DNA of 64,000 nt, taken from NCBI GenBank assembly GCA_023014335.1, contig JAECYW010000013.1, forward strand, positions 1,426,001-1,490,000, in the 5' to 3' direction. The stretch comes from Galerina marginata. Taxonomy: Eukaryota; Basidiomycota; Agaricomycetes; Agaricales; Galerinaceae. Position 1 is the first letter of the stretch; each line of letters begins with the position of its first letter. Shown here one piece after another: positions 22,879 to 33,300 of the stretch. Made by a program: the position numbers and the translations under genes. Below the pieces are notes generated by a model. It worked only from the letters and a program-made list of their open reading frames with translations, searched no databases and was not told the origin of the DNA.

Positions 22879-24287
22879 CTATAGCTGAGTAGGGCGTTCA
22901 GGTATAGCAACCGGCTCCGCCTGGGCCTTGGCTGTGACCTTCACAGCGAGAGCATTGTGCATAACTAGCCTGGGTAGGCAAGCCTTGATGAGGCCAGTCG
23001 TTGACGATGTGAATGTATGCACATCAAAAGCGGATACATTACGCAACCAGAGCGTGGCGTGGATGACGATCGCGACCAGCTCTAGAGAGGGGTAACGAGG
23101 ACCGCATAACAGAGCGTCAAATCTGTCCCATTCAGGAAGGTCTGGATTGGGGTGTAGGAAATCTTCCTTCGTGTGGTATTCGTGAAAGTAGAATTCTAAC
23201 TTGATCCTAACGAGAGAGGACATCGGAGAGCGGGCATCTAGGAGTTGGGAGAAGACCTCGAGAATTGGTTCAGCTGGGAGTGGTATGGGTGGGTAGCGCC
23301 AGTGGAAGTTCCGGATACGATGATGAGAAAAGGTTTTTAGGTTGGAAATATGGTCGATTCGGAAGGTGGCGGGTAAGTTTGCTTGCCCGATCCCTAGATC
23401 AAAATGTTACTTTGATTCTGGATGGCGTGTTTACAATATTTCATACCAAAATGTTCAATGGAAACGTGTTCAAGCGTGTCGGCAGAAGCTTGAATGATAT
23501 CCTGGGTGTTTGCAAAATCCTCTGCAACATCGTTGTGCACTACGAGTGTCTTCAAATTTGCTAATTTCGAGTCCAGGTACTGGTACGAGTGATCGGTATG
23601 TAGGCTTTCCAATGGTGGACAGTCCAATCTCGAGTACTGGGGATCAGAGGTCAAGGCAGTCCATTTTTCGGGGCCTTCTTGATAATCTGGAAATTGCTGA
23701 AGCCGTAGATCACTGAGGTGAGCTCCGACCATTAAATCGGTAGGGAGGTATTTCATACCCCTGATGTCAAGGGATTAGGCCACCTAATAAGGCGTTGCAG
23801 AGCATCCTGGAGATCGGGATTGAGCAGTGACCATCTAATGGGCGCCGACATCTTAAAGGCGAAGTGGGTGACACAGCAATCCCCTTCGGACAACGTCTTA
23901 ATGACGAAGGCCAGGTTTTCATCGACATCGCCCATAAATTGCTTGGCATCGGCGTTCCACGCAGGTCGTTGAAAAATGCAGGATAACGCTTTGATATGTG
24001 GACGAACACTTTCAAGTACCAAACCAAGCTGGCGGTGTGAGTATTTGGCGCAGGAGGGCCAGTCGTTGTTGTCCATTTTTAGGTTCTTTGGGTTTGTGCA
24101 GAAATTTAGTATGGTTGAATATCTTGCTGAGTGCGAGATGTCGGAAAAACTTCGAGACCAAAAGGCAAGATCCTAAAGCAGGACTTGGCAGCGGCTCGTT
24201 CTCTCCTAGTTCAGTCGATGTCTGGGGGTTGAGTTCATCTAGGATGAGATTAAAGAGTTCTGCAGGGAGATCAAGGATGGACGTCAT
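22879..24287 (-). pseudogene. F-box gene copy B, two frameshifts
   Basis: Homologous to copy C over its full length. The ATG at 24287 starts MTSILDLPAELFNLILDEL. An extra T near 24022 breaks the frame after ILTPPA. A 7-nt deletion near 23778 breaks it again after the LIR motif. The intron is 23446-23394, and exon 2 (23393-22879) is open. Both breaks are absent from copies A and C, so copy B decayed on its own. Confidence 0.75.
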
Positions 24288-25439
24288 CCCAGTCGACGCT
24301 TAGGACGGGTTGAACGAAAAAGATATTTAACCTGGTTATAATCATAAGGCTTGTTAGCAGAAATAACATGAATACCATCAACCAAAACCTGACCTTGAGA
24401 AGTCACTAATCACTCGCGGAAATGAATTTGCTTAAGAAAATGTCGATCTAGGAGAGCTGAGGGAAGGATGGGAAACGAAATTGAACAATAACGACTCCCA
24501 TGTCCCCGCTGCAGTATAAAATTGTAATCTGGGTGAGAAACCTGACCAAGTTCCGACATGCTCGTGGTGGTTCGTGGTTAAGTTTGATTTGAAGTTTTGA
24601 ACCTTTCTGATGTTATCCCGGCCCGACTCGGACGACAACTTCAACGCCGGCTTTTCATTTTCCTAAGTTCGCGTTGTCCTCTTAAGCATTAAGCATTAAC
24701 AATAGAAACTCACAGCCCACAGCCTGTAGTTGCCTTCTGCAGTCGAGGGTTTCGAAGATGATTGGAAGGGAGAAAAGTTCAAGCCTAACCCAATGCCTTG
24801 CCATTTATTCCTGATGGAAGTTCAATCTTCAAGCTTCAAGCTTCAAGTTGGATGAGTGCACGAGATGTCAACTGATGTCTACGCTGGAATTCTGCCTGCC
24901 CAGTCAGTCTGCTTTTGGTGTAAAATTCGTGTTCTGAGCAGTCATCGTCAATGAGGATGTCGTATCCTCGGACATCAGTACTCAGTATTCATGGAGGACT
25001 GTTAAGTTCTTCAAGGGTCCTTCCAGCTTGCAGGATCACATCTGAATTGCGAGAGCTGCCTCCCAAATCTTGAAGACTCTGAATCAGGAATATCTATAGG
25101 ACCAGAACTGTGAATATTTTAACATCGTGGTTGTGGATCTGCCTGCAACACAGCGATAGTGTGTGTCTGGTCAATCGCAGTTTACTTACTGTGTTGATGC
25201 GTGCTTGAATGAATGTTAATACTGTCGGAAGTGGCAGCTATTGGGCCATATCCCGTATTTCTAGGTTCTCTTCCACCATTATCGGCTACATGACTGATTC
25301 ATATGCCACGCACCCTCATCGTGGGTTATTGGTAGTGCCGCCAGTCTCCCAGCCCTCCGCGGCCTGGACCTTCAATGTTCTAGCCACCCACTGACACCTA
25401 CCGCCGCGACTCACCACTACCACTCCTCATGTACAGTGT

Positions 25440-26853
25440 CTACCAACTTATTGCAACTGGCTGCCCCTGGACCTGGGCCATAATCTTCACCTCGAGAGCC
25501 TTGTGCATAGCTAGCCTGGGGAGGCAAGCCATGATGCGGCTGGTCGTTGACGACGAGAATATATCCACATCAAAGGTGGGTACGTCATGCAACACGAGTC
25601 TGGCGTGGGCCACAATTGAGACCTGCTCTAAAGCGGGGTACCGAGGGCCGCATAAGAGAGCGTCAAATCTGTCCCACTCAGGAAGGTCCTTGGGGTGCAG
25701 GAAATCTTCTTCCACGTACTGTTCGTGAAAGTAGAATTCTAACTTGATCCGAACGAGAGACGACATTGGAGAGCAGGCGTCTAATAGTTGGAGGAAGACT
25801 TCGAGAATTGGTTCGGCTGGGAGTAGTATGGGCGGGAAGTTCCAGTCGAACTCCCAGAAACGCAAATGAGAAAAGGTCTTAAGGTTGGAAATATGGTCGA
25901 TTCGGAATATGGCGGGTATGCCTGGTTGGCCAATCCCTAGTAAAATGTTATTCGGATTCGGCGATGGGATGTTTACGGTGTTCCTTACCAAAATGTTCAA
26001 TGGAAACATGTTCAAGCGTGTTGGCGGAGGCTTGAATGATATCCCGGGCGTTTGAAAAATCCTCTGCAACCGTGTTGTACACTATGAGTTTTTTCAGATT
26101 AGATAATTTCGTTTTGGAGTCCAGATATTGGTATGAGTGATCGGTATATAGGCTCTTCAATGGTGGACAGTCCAATCTCAAGTACTGGGGATTGAAAGTC
26201 AAAGCAAACCATTTTTTGGGGCCGTCTTCATAACCTGGGAACTGTTGAAGACGCAGATCGCGGAGGTGAGCCCCGACCATGAGATTAGCAGGGAGGTATT
26301 TTATTCCCCTGATGTCAAGGGATACCAGGTTAGGCGACCTAATAAGGCATCGTAGAGCATGCTGGAGGTCGAGGCTGAGCAATGACCATCTAATATCTGA
26401 ATCAGATGGCGCCGACATCCCAAAAGCAAAGTGGGTGACACAGCCGTCCCCTTTGGACATCCTCTTAACGATGAAAGCTAGGTTTTCATCACCCATAAAT
26501 TGCCTGGCATTGGCGTTCCACGCAGGTACATGGTGCAGTTGGAAAATGCAGGATAACGACTTGATATGTGAACCAACGCTTTCAAGCACCGAGCCTGTCG
26601 GCGGCGTGAGGATTTGGCGTAGCAGGGCCAATCGTCGTTGTCCTTTCTCTTGTTCTTGGGGTTTGTGCATGATTTTAGTATGCTTGAATATCTTGCTGAC
26701 CGCAAGGTGTCGGAAAAGTTTCGAGACCGAAAGGCAGGATCCTAACGCCGGATCGTGCAATGGCCAGCTATCTCCTAGTTCGGTCGATCTCTGGGGGTTG
26801 AGTTCATCTAGGATGAGATCGATGAGTTCTTCAGGGAGGACATTGGACGCCAT
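25440..26853 (-). CDS. F-box gene copy C, intact
   Basis: Predicted SCF adaptor. Exon 1 is 26853-25989, the intron 25988-25937 (52 nt, GT-AG) and exon 2 25936-25440, giving 453 aa. I chose the ATG at 26853 because it aligns with the start of copies A and B (MASNVLPEELIDLILDELN); the open frame further upstream is not shared. The N-terminal F-box-like region (residues about 5-60: LPEELIDLILDELNP, SCLSVSKLFRHLAVSKIF) is followed by an irregular leucine-rich body. It is the only member of the array without a break, so it is the best candidate for a working gene. Confidence 0.75.
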
Positions 26854-27240
26854 AAGCTTCAAACAGGAACGAAAAGGCTTAAGTATTAGCGGAAATGACA
26901 TGAGTATCATTAAACGAAAACGAGACCTTGAGAAGTCGCTAGTCACTGGGCCTGGCACGGGAATGCTCTGAAAGCTTTATTATGAGAATGACGATTTGGC
27001 ACAGACTGGCAGAGGTGAGAGGAAGTACGGGTAACGAAATTGAACGTTCAATAGAACCCCTGTCTGCACTGCAGTACCATGTTTGTGGTGGTTTGTAGTT
27101 CAGTTTGACAATGGCTTTGCGACGTTACTGCATCCCGGCCCAACAACATCGTTCGGTTCGCGTCGTACTCTTAAATATTGGCTATTGACAGCCCACAGGT
27201 TTTATGTCCCCCATTTGAGGGGTTCGAAGGCGATCAGGAG

Positions 27241-27937
27241 GAAAGAATTTGTTGGGGAATTTCAAAAGGTCTAACTCTAAGTCCAACGCGATGCCTTGTT
27301 TGAACCGTGGGAAATAAAATTGTCTGCGACGAAGTCACGACGGCTTTCGTTTTCTGTCCCCATCTCTGACTTCATCAAGGACTTCATGGCATTCGACTCC
27401 TTAATCATAGGTTGGACCTTGCTGGTCGGTTGATGCGATGCCCAATATTAATACTCAAGTAACCAAACAGCTTCTCCGGACAAAGAGTCGACATTCCCCA
27501 CTTGTGGTCGACATCCTGGCCGCCACTGCCGGCTGGAATCTGGACTCCTTGTACCTCCTTGTAATGTTTCTGGTCAGGATGACCTTGAAAGCCTGTGTTC
27601 CCACCGGAAGATTTTTCTGAAGCACCTGAAGGGAAAGTCGAGGAACACATTCTCTCTGGCCTTCATTCGAAAATACCTGATGCTCCGAGTCACGGGGAAA
27701 TTCCCATGATATTCCGAACCAAGGAGTTAGATAACGAGGCTGGTAAGGAGGGATTGTCGGCCGTATTATTTCACAACTGAAAAAATTTTCTTTCCCCAGA
27801 TGGTCCAGTTAGGATTTGCAGGCCCGATATACTCAACAATGCCTGTAGCATTTATACTCCGCTATCTTCTGAGCGAGTCTGTCTTCTCCTCAATTTCAAT
27901 CCCCATTCATCTGGCTATCATTGCCTTTGCTTAAAAA
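27241..27937. other. Intergenic, no clear gene
   Basis: Separates the F-box array from the kinase genes. A short open frame at 27595-27777 (APEGKVEEHILSG) has no recognised match and could be chance. The segment just before 27938 is the probable promoter of the APH gene. Confidence 0.3.
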
Positions 27938-28791
27938 ATGCTTGAAAAAGAAGATATACAAGATAAATTGGAAGACACAGAGCCGGGTTATGTCCATTCC
28001 GTTCCTCCTGACCCACGCCGCTTAGATCCTCTGGATAATCCAGTACGACTCTACGATCTCTTCGATGAATGTCCCGGGAACTGACATCTATCCAGCGTAT
28101 TGTAGAAGAGGGGTGTCTAGCCATTACGCAAGAGAAGAAATACTACGAATTTCTAGACCCGAATGGTTCGGTGTTCGTCAAACGCAACCTGACGCCAAGC
28201 GAATACCTGGTTAATCTGGCTGGAAAGCTTGTTCTTCCAATCATGTGTCCCGAGAGGATAAAGAACGAAATCGCCACGATCAAATTCATCCAGAGCAACA
28301 CCACTATACCTACTCCAAACATCCGCTGCTCCTTTGAAGACAACGGGCGCATCTACATCATCACTGACATAGTTCCTGGTGTTGCTATGTCGCAGCTCGA
28401 AGAGCATCAGAAACCTACCGTCATTAAAGAGCTGGAAGGTTACATCGAGCAAATGCACGCACTCAAATCGAAGAAAATGGGCGGTGTGTGCGGCGACGTG
28501 ATCCTTCCCTGTCGTTTTGAAAAGCTCTGGCCTCAATATGAAGGTTTGAAGGTTCGCGATGCCGACACTCCGGAGTTCGTTTTGTGCCACAACGATCTTT
28601 CTCAGTACAATATCATCGTCGATCAGGAGACGCTGAAAATCAACGCCATTTTAGACTGGGAGTACGCTGGATTCTTTCCACCCGAATTTGACTCTCCTTT
28701 TTACCGCCGTCTCGGACATTCTGGGGCACTTGAAGGGGAAGAAGACGATGTCCCAAAATTATGGAAGGTAGTTGAGCACTGGAGAGTTTGA
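27938..28791 (+). pseudogene. APH-family kinase gene, one-base frameshift
   Basis: Aminoglycoside phosphotransferase/choline-kinase-like fold; substrate unknown. The ATG at 27938 opens MLEKEDIQDKLED and reads to LYDLFDECPGN, then meets TGA at 28081-28083. The body continues from 28069 in another frame (ELTSIQRIVEEG) to 28791. One missing G in cccgggaactg near 28078 would explain the shift. The body has the ATP-site strands, the catalytic loop HNDLSQYNI (HxD...N) and AILDWEYAG with the metal-binding Asp, all in order. Either a young pseudogene or a single-base error in a G run. Confidence 0.7.
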
Positions 28792-29323
28792 ATTTTCTGC
28801 ACTAAATAGCCGCTCGTCTCATGTATTGCAGAGCCACTCAGTATGGGCAAAAATTCATTAGTTTGCCGTGATTGGGATTTTAAACTGCTGCTTGCAGTCA
28901 CGATTAGGAATCAAGACTTTTCGAGGCGATCTTAAGTAAGGAACCGCAAGACGGCCATTCATCATCAGTTTCCGCTCTTTTAACCTCTGGACTTTTACTT
29001 ATCGAAGTTATTGTCAGAACCATCTTGTAATCTGAATCATTGGCAGTTTCTCTTTTGATGGAATCTAATTTTAGCTCGTGCTTTCAAATCCACTGACCAC
29101 AACAACGGATATACAACTTCAACTTGAACTTCACTGTGATATTTTTCCATCTTTTCTACTTATGCGCGTAAGTCCCTTTTCCAGGTGCTCGAGGAGGGGG
29201 TTTGAGCGAATTCAGGTTTTCTGGTGGTGGTGGTAAGTATCTAGCAAGTTATTGGCCTGACAAAGGCTCCTTTCAAGTTCAATACCTCTTCCAACCTGCC
29301 ATCCGCACACATTTATATGCACT
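28792..29323. other. Spacer between the two kinase genes
   Basis: About 530 bp, AT-rich, with no open frame of note. It probably holds the terminator of the first gene and the promoter of the second. Confidence 0.4.
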
Positions 29324-30242
29324 ATGTATTCCCTTGTGCGTGCGAGGTTCGTCTTCGATTTGCTACCAGTCTCAATTTCTCCGACTTTGCGCCGTCCTCA
29401 GGCTCTCCTTTCGCTGCATTCGGCACATTCTTCTACCTCAATCTCTAACTTCACTCGGACCTGTTGGCAGCTGCCCCGTCATGCTTTCTCTGGCATATCA
29501 AACTCTCCTGAAGATCTTTTCAACTATACATCGGGACGCTGGCTGTAAGGCTTATGCATATTGTTCTCTGGCTTCTATGACTGATCAGTTATCTCGCACA
29601 TTCAGCGTCAACAATGATCTTCGCCTCGCAGAGCGCAGACATGAGTTCAACGTCGATGAGCTTTGTCGACTTGCGGCGCAGTCTGTTGGTCGGACTTCGC
29701 AAGATACCCACACATTTGTGAAGCTCGCCGAGGGCGGGTTCAACCGGACTTTCCTTATTACCATGCATGACGGCTTCGAGATGGTGGCCCGCATCCCGTA
29801 CCCCGTCACGGTTCCCAAGTTCTACGCTATTGCTAGTGAAGTGGCCACAATGCGTTTCCTCCGTTCGTCTGGGCTGCCTGTTCCCGAAGTTTACGATTAC
29901 TCTCCTTCGTCGGACAACGCTGCGAAGACGGAGTATATTTTCATGGAGTTTATCAGAGGCATGAAGCTTAGCGACGTGTGGCTGAAGCTGGAAGAGTTGG
30001 ATATTGTTTCGGTTTTGAGTCAACTTGTTCAACTTGAATCTCGAATGATGTCGATTCCTTTTCCGGCAGGTGGAAGCCTTTACTATACTAAAGACTTGAA
30101 GGTGTCAGGGAGGACAGGCATCCTGCTCGACGACGAGCGCTTCTCCATTGGTCCAGATGTCAGGCTGCATATGTGGTACGGACGGCGGTCGCAGCTCGAC
30201 GTGGCACATGGGACAGTAGTATATTTACATACTATACTGTAA
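29324..30242 (+). pseudogene. AIM9-like APH kinase, 3' truncated
   Basis: Fungal mitochondrial APH-type kinase family (AIM9-like). Exon 1 is 29324-29544 (basic Ser/Arg leader, then SPEDLFNYTSGRWL), intron 29545-29605, and exon 2 from 29606. Recognisable blocks are EFNVDELCRLAAQSVG, GGFNRTFLITM, ARIPYP, EVATMRFLRSSGLPVPEVY, YIFMEF and IPFPAGGSLYY. The frame ends at 30242 after DVRLHMWYGRR and SQLDVAHGT, giving 285 aa. The C-terminal half with the catalytic HGD-type loop is missing, replaced by repeat DNA. The family is normally around 500 aa. Confidence 0.7.
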
Positions 30243-31028
30243 AATGCCAATCAACGAAGTAGTCATAATATACGGGCTCAGTCTGACAAATCTATTTTGC
30301 TACGAAGTTGACGTGTTCCATGGTCCGATCGGAATGGCTACGATGTAGCCATAGGATATGGTCCGATCGGATTGTGCTGCCACGGTAGCGGTGGCCGTCG
30401 TATGAGTGGGATAAATTTTGCGGACCCCGATATATGAGCACTGCGGTCAACGGGCTGCCAAATTTGCTGGGCGCGGTATTTTCTGGTTTTTTTTTTTTTG
30501 GGGGGGGGGATTGGTCCTGGGTCCTGGGGAAATGTGCGGGCACCGTTGTTGGGACAATTTCTGGCCTGGGCTCCGGCAGAATATGCGGGATCCCGCACCC
30601 ACTGGCTTGGGGTTGGGCCGGATTCCGATCAAAATGTCTGCCGGCCAAAAGAATAGCATGCGGGCTCCAATAATTTTCTTTTGGCGGTGCGGTTTATTTT
30701 AATTTTTGGGGGATACTTTGGCCTGGGTTCCGGGAAAATGTGCGGGCACCGCGGTTGGGCAAATTCTGGCCTGGGCTCCGGGAGAATGTGCGGGATCCCG
30801 CCAATCGAGCTGAGCAGCGGCCAAAAGAATAGCCTTCAGGTTCCACCGTGAAATTAAATTTATACCGTACCTAGAATACCTATGCGGACACCGCGCTCCT
30901 GGTGTTGAATCCTTGCACCCACTGATGACGAACTCCTGACATTCTGATATTTTTACTTGTTACCTACTATATTAGCTGTCCAAGAAGTATGAATTTCGCG
31001 AATTTTACATCAGTGAGTACATTTATTT
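30243..31028. repeat. GC-rich repeat cluster with T and G runs
   Basis: Two spaced copies of tggtccgatcgga (about 30320 and 30359). A run of 13 T followed by 10 G lies at about 30487-30509. Two diverged tandem units at about 30520-30850 share gtgcgggcaccg, ttctggcctgggctccgg, atgtgcgggatcccg and ggccaaaagaatagc. Probably a decayed MITE that truncated the AIM9-like gene. No gene is seen. Confidence 0.5.
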
Positions 31029-31512
31029 CTAGAGCCAGGTCGTTAAGAGTTTTTGCACCCCTTCCAACTCGGCCTGCACGAGTTCCAATCGCCTCACCTG
31101 CATCATCTCTGACTGTAGCTGGGTTCGGCGCGCCGACGAAAGAACGTGCACTCTGTCTTCATAGGAGCTCACATTCAAACTAGCTTCTTCCACGCCAAGG
31201 TGGATATTGTACAGGTGTTCCTTTGTGTAGTGCTTTGGGTAATAATAAATAAGCATCAGAAAATCATTGAAATTGCGGAACATACGAAGGTGACCGGTGG
31301 ACTAAAATTTCCAGGGCCTTGTGTTTTGTCCAAATTGATGTCTGAGGGTTTGAGGGGCTGTTCGCCCACGGAAACTTCATCCATGGGACCGGTCATCCTG
31401 CTTGCCACATTCCGATTGTAACGACGAACAGCTTCAGGTGGGGGAATAAATCCTTTAGCATGAGGGGGGAAGGCGTCACCAGCAATGACTTCATCGACGA
31501 ATGACGGGAGCG
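31029..31512 (-). pseudogene. 3' end of an unknown gene, cut by gypsy-1
   Basis: Minus-strand exon entering from 31512: PSFVDEVIAGDAFPPHAKGF, IPPPEAVRRYNRN, then NFSPPVTF. It has a good donor (gtatgt) near 31288 and acceptor (cccaaag) near 31238. The last exon (HYTKEHLYNIHLGVEEA, ending ELVQAELEGVQKLLTTWL) ends at 31029. The frame continues upstream, across gypsy-1, at 49458 (TTESRPQSGSPL), so this gene was interrupted by the retrotransposon. No domain is recognised; the tail is a short helical, possibly coiled-coil segment. Confidence 0.5.
31508..31512. repeat. gypsy-1 target duplication, left
   Basis: GAGCG, repeated at 49458-49462. Confidence 0.85.
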
Positions 31513-32008
31513 TGTAAGGGGAACCTCGTTCCGAGCTTCCGTGCTCACTTCCGCTCCGGCTCCTATTCCGAGCCCACTCTACATTCCGCCGCATCGACGC
31601 CCGTAAAGTCACGTGAATCCATCTTTTCACCTTATATGGTAAAAAGATGGATTTGCACCATTCTGCCTACTATTCCGCTTCCGCTCCGCGTTCCGCCGGA
31701 ATAATGTCCGCAGCCTTCCGCTTTCCGAGTTCCCTTGCTGCGCCCGGACCTCGGAACGCATTATCTGCCATCAGACCATTTTATTTATTATTTTATTATT
31801 TAGATCGTACCACATTTGGACTTAGCACAGTATTTATACGGCTCACCTGCAGTGGGATCCCCATCCTTTCCTCTTTGGATCCCCTGCTAGGTGAGTTAGC
31901 TGTTAGTTTATTTACTTATTAATAAACTAAACTTTGGATCCCCTGCTAGTCTCACTAACGTCGCCTGACTTCCAGTCTCCGGCGTTCCGACCTGCGGTTG
32001 CCCTTACA
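31513..32008 (+). repeat. gypsy-1 5' LTR
   Basis: 496 bp, tgtaaggggaacctcg to ggttgcccttaca, TG...CA ends. Contains a TATA-like tatttatac near 31830. The same family forms the solo LTR at 55483-55966. Confidence 0.9.
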
Positions 32009-32136
32009 GTAGGAAAGGATCTCTCTAGAGAGCCGTCTCCGGAAAATTAGTGCCCACCATAGTGACTTACGGAGCGAACTACGATTCCTCCTTTAACTCT
32101 GCGACCACTAATTTCCGGACTCCCCTCTCCTCTCCG

Positions 32137-33300
32137 ATGCCCGAACAACCTGCGGAACTTCCCAGTATCGACATGGCCGAACCTGATCGCGTTTCCGCCC
32201 TCGAAGTGGAGTTAGCAGAACTTCGGATTCAGGGAACCGAAAATCACAACCTCTTACAACAAATTGCTCAACGCCTCAACCTCCTCCCTGCACAACCCAT
32301 CCGAAATACCCCTTCACCTGCTCCTTCACGCATCATCTCCGAACATTTTTCCGAGCGTCCCCGGAAAAAAACCTCTATCCGTCCTTCACCCCCACCAGAC
32401 TTTAACGGAGATCGAGCCAAGGGAAAAGCTTTCCTCACCTCTTGCAGGGCGTACATCCGCCTTGTCCCGGAAGCATTTGATGATGAGTCTCAGCAGATAG
32501 TCTGGGCAATGACATTCATGAAATCCGGGAGAGCTTCCAGCTGGGCACAGCGGATGTTTGCGATGGAAGATGCGGAAGGACTCCCATTCTCGGATTGGTT
32601 TGACTTTGAACAGGAGTTCCGAAAATTGTTCACCCCGGCTAATGCGGCAGCAGTGGCCATTAACAAACTTGAAGGCTCATCGTACTTCCAACGCAGCCGT
32701 TCCGTGGATGACTACCTTGATGAATTCCAAGATTTAGTATCCAATTCCGGCTACACCGATCCCCGGAACATTATTGTCAAGTTTCGACGAGGACTGGATC
32801 GCCGGATTGGCCAAGCAATTGCCGGAATGACCCAAGGACGACCCTCGGACGTAGATTTGGATGCTTGGTACACTCTGGCCGTCCAGATTGACCAAAACCG
32901 AGCGGCTGATGAGGCGTTCCTCTCCTCATACCGTACCACTTCAACCCCAATTTCCCCCGGGCCTCAACCCACTACACGCGGAAGTATGTTACCTGTCCCT
33001 AAGGCCCCTGCGGCACCTTTCCGGTATGCGCACGCCACTCCATCACCCGGGAATCCCATCCCGATGGACATTGACGCTGCTCGGAAAAAGGGTGCACTTC
33101 CCCAAAACTGCCGAAGGTGCGGAGAACTCGGACATTGGGCCAATGACTGTCCCCACCGCTATGATGTCCGGCACATGTCCACAGATGAAGTCCAAAGCGT
33201 TCTGGAAGACATGCTAGCAAGGCTAGATGTTGTTTCGGAAGAACCTGCCGAAGAATTTGCCCCAGTTCCGACGGAGGATTTTGTACCCCGCAACGAGTGA
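32137..33300 (+). CDS. gypsy-1 Gag
   Basis: Structural capsid/nucleocapsid protein, about 387 aa from the ATG at 32137 (the open frame begins earlier without ATG). The N-terminal coiled segment (VSALEVELAELRIQG) is followed by the retrotransposon gag core ([47 protein letters not shown]). A CCHC zinc knuckle is near the end (CRRCGELGHWANDC). It stops at 33298-33300. The protease frame begins one base back, whereas in gypsy-2 gag and pol are one frame, so the stop is probably a mutation rather than a programmed shift. Confidence 0.85.
   Translation: MPEQPAELPSIDMAEPDRVSALEVELAELRIQGTENHNLLQQIAQRLNLLPAQPIRNTPSPAPSRIISEHFSERPRKKTSIRPSPPPDFNGDRAKGKAFLTSCRAYIRLVPEAFDDESQQIVWAMTFMKSGRASSWAQRMFAMEDAEGLPFSDWFDFEQEFRKLFTPANAAAVAINKLEGSSYFQRSRSVDDYLDEFQDLVSNSGYTDPRNIIVKFRRGLDRRIGQAIAGMTQGRPSDVDLDAWYTLAVQIDQNRAADEAFLSSYRTTSTPISPGPQPTTRGSMLPVPKAPAAPFRYAHATPSPGNPIPMDIDAARKKGALPQNCRRCGELGHWANDCPHRYDVRHMSTDEVQSVLEDMLARLDVVSEEPAEEFAPVPTEDFVPRNE

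Larger units (their letters stand above)
6480..27240 (-). repeat. Tandem F-box gene array with shared flanks
   Basis: Three minus-strand F-box genes (A, B, C) and their flanks repeat in tandem once the inserted transposons are removed. Shared downstream blocks occur at about 6500-6970, 7165-7500, 22150-22600 and 24800-25220, with landmarks such as ctgcaacagattagatacag and gacgaacgtgcgac. Shared upstream blocks include gtggttcgtggttaagtttg at about 22010, 24560 and, more diverged, 27090. The extra downstream block at 6500-6970 has no F-box gene of its own, which suggests a fourth, lost unit. Confidence 0.65.

Noticed and set aside
33297..33300. Programmed -1 frameshift between Gag and protease in gypsy-1
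   Set aside because: The close relative gypsy-2 has a single frame here and I see no slippery heptamer, so a mutation is more likely.
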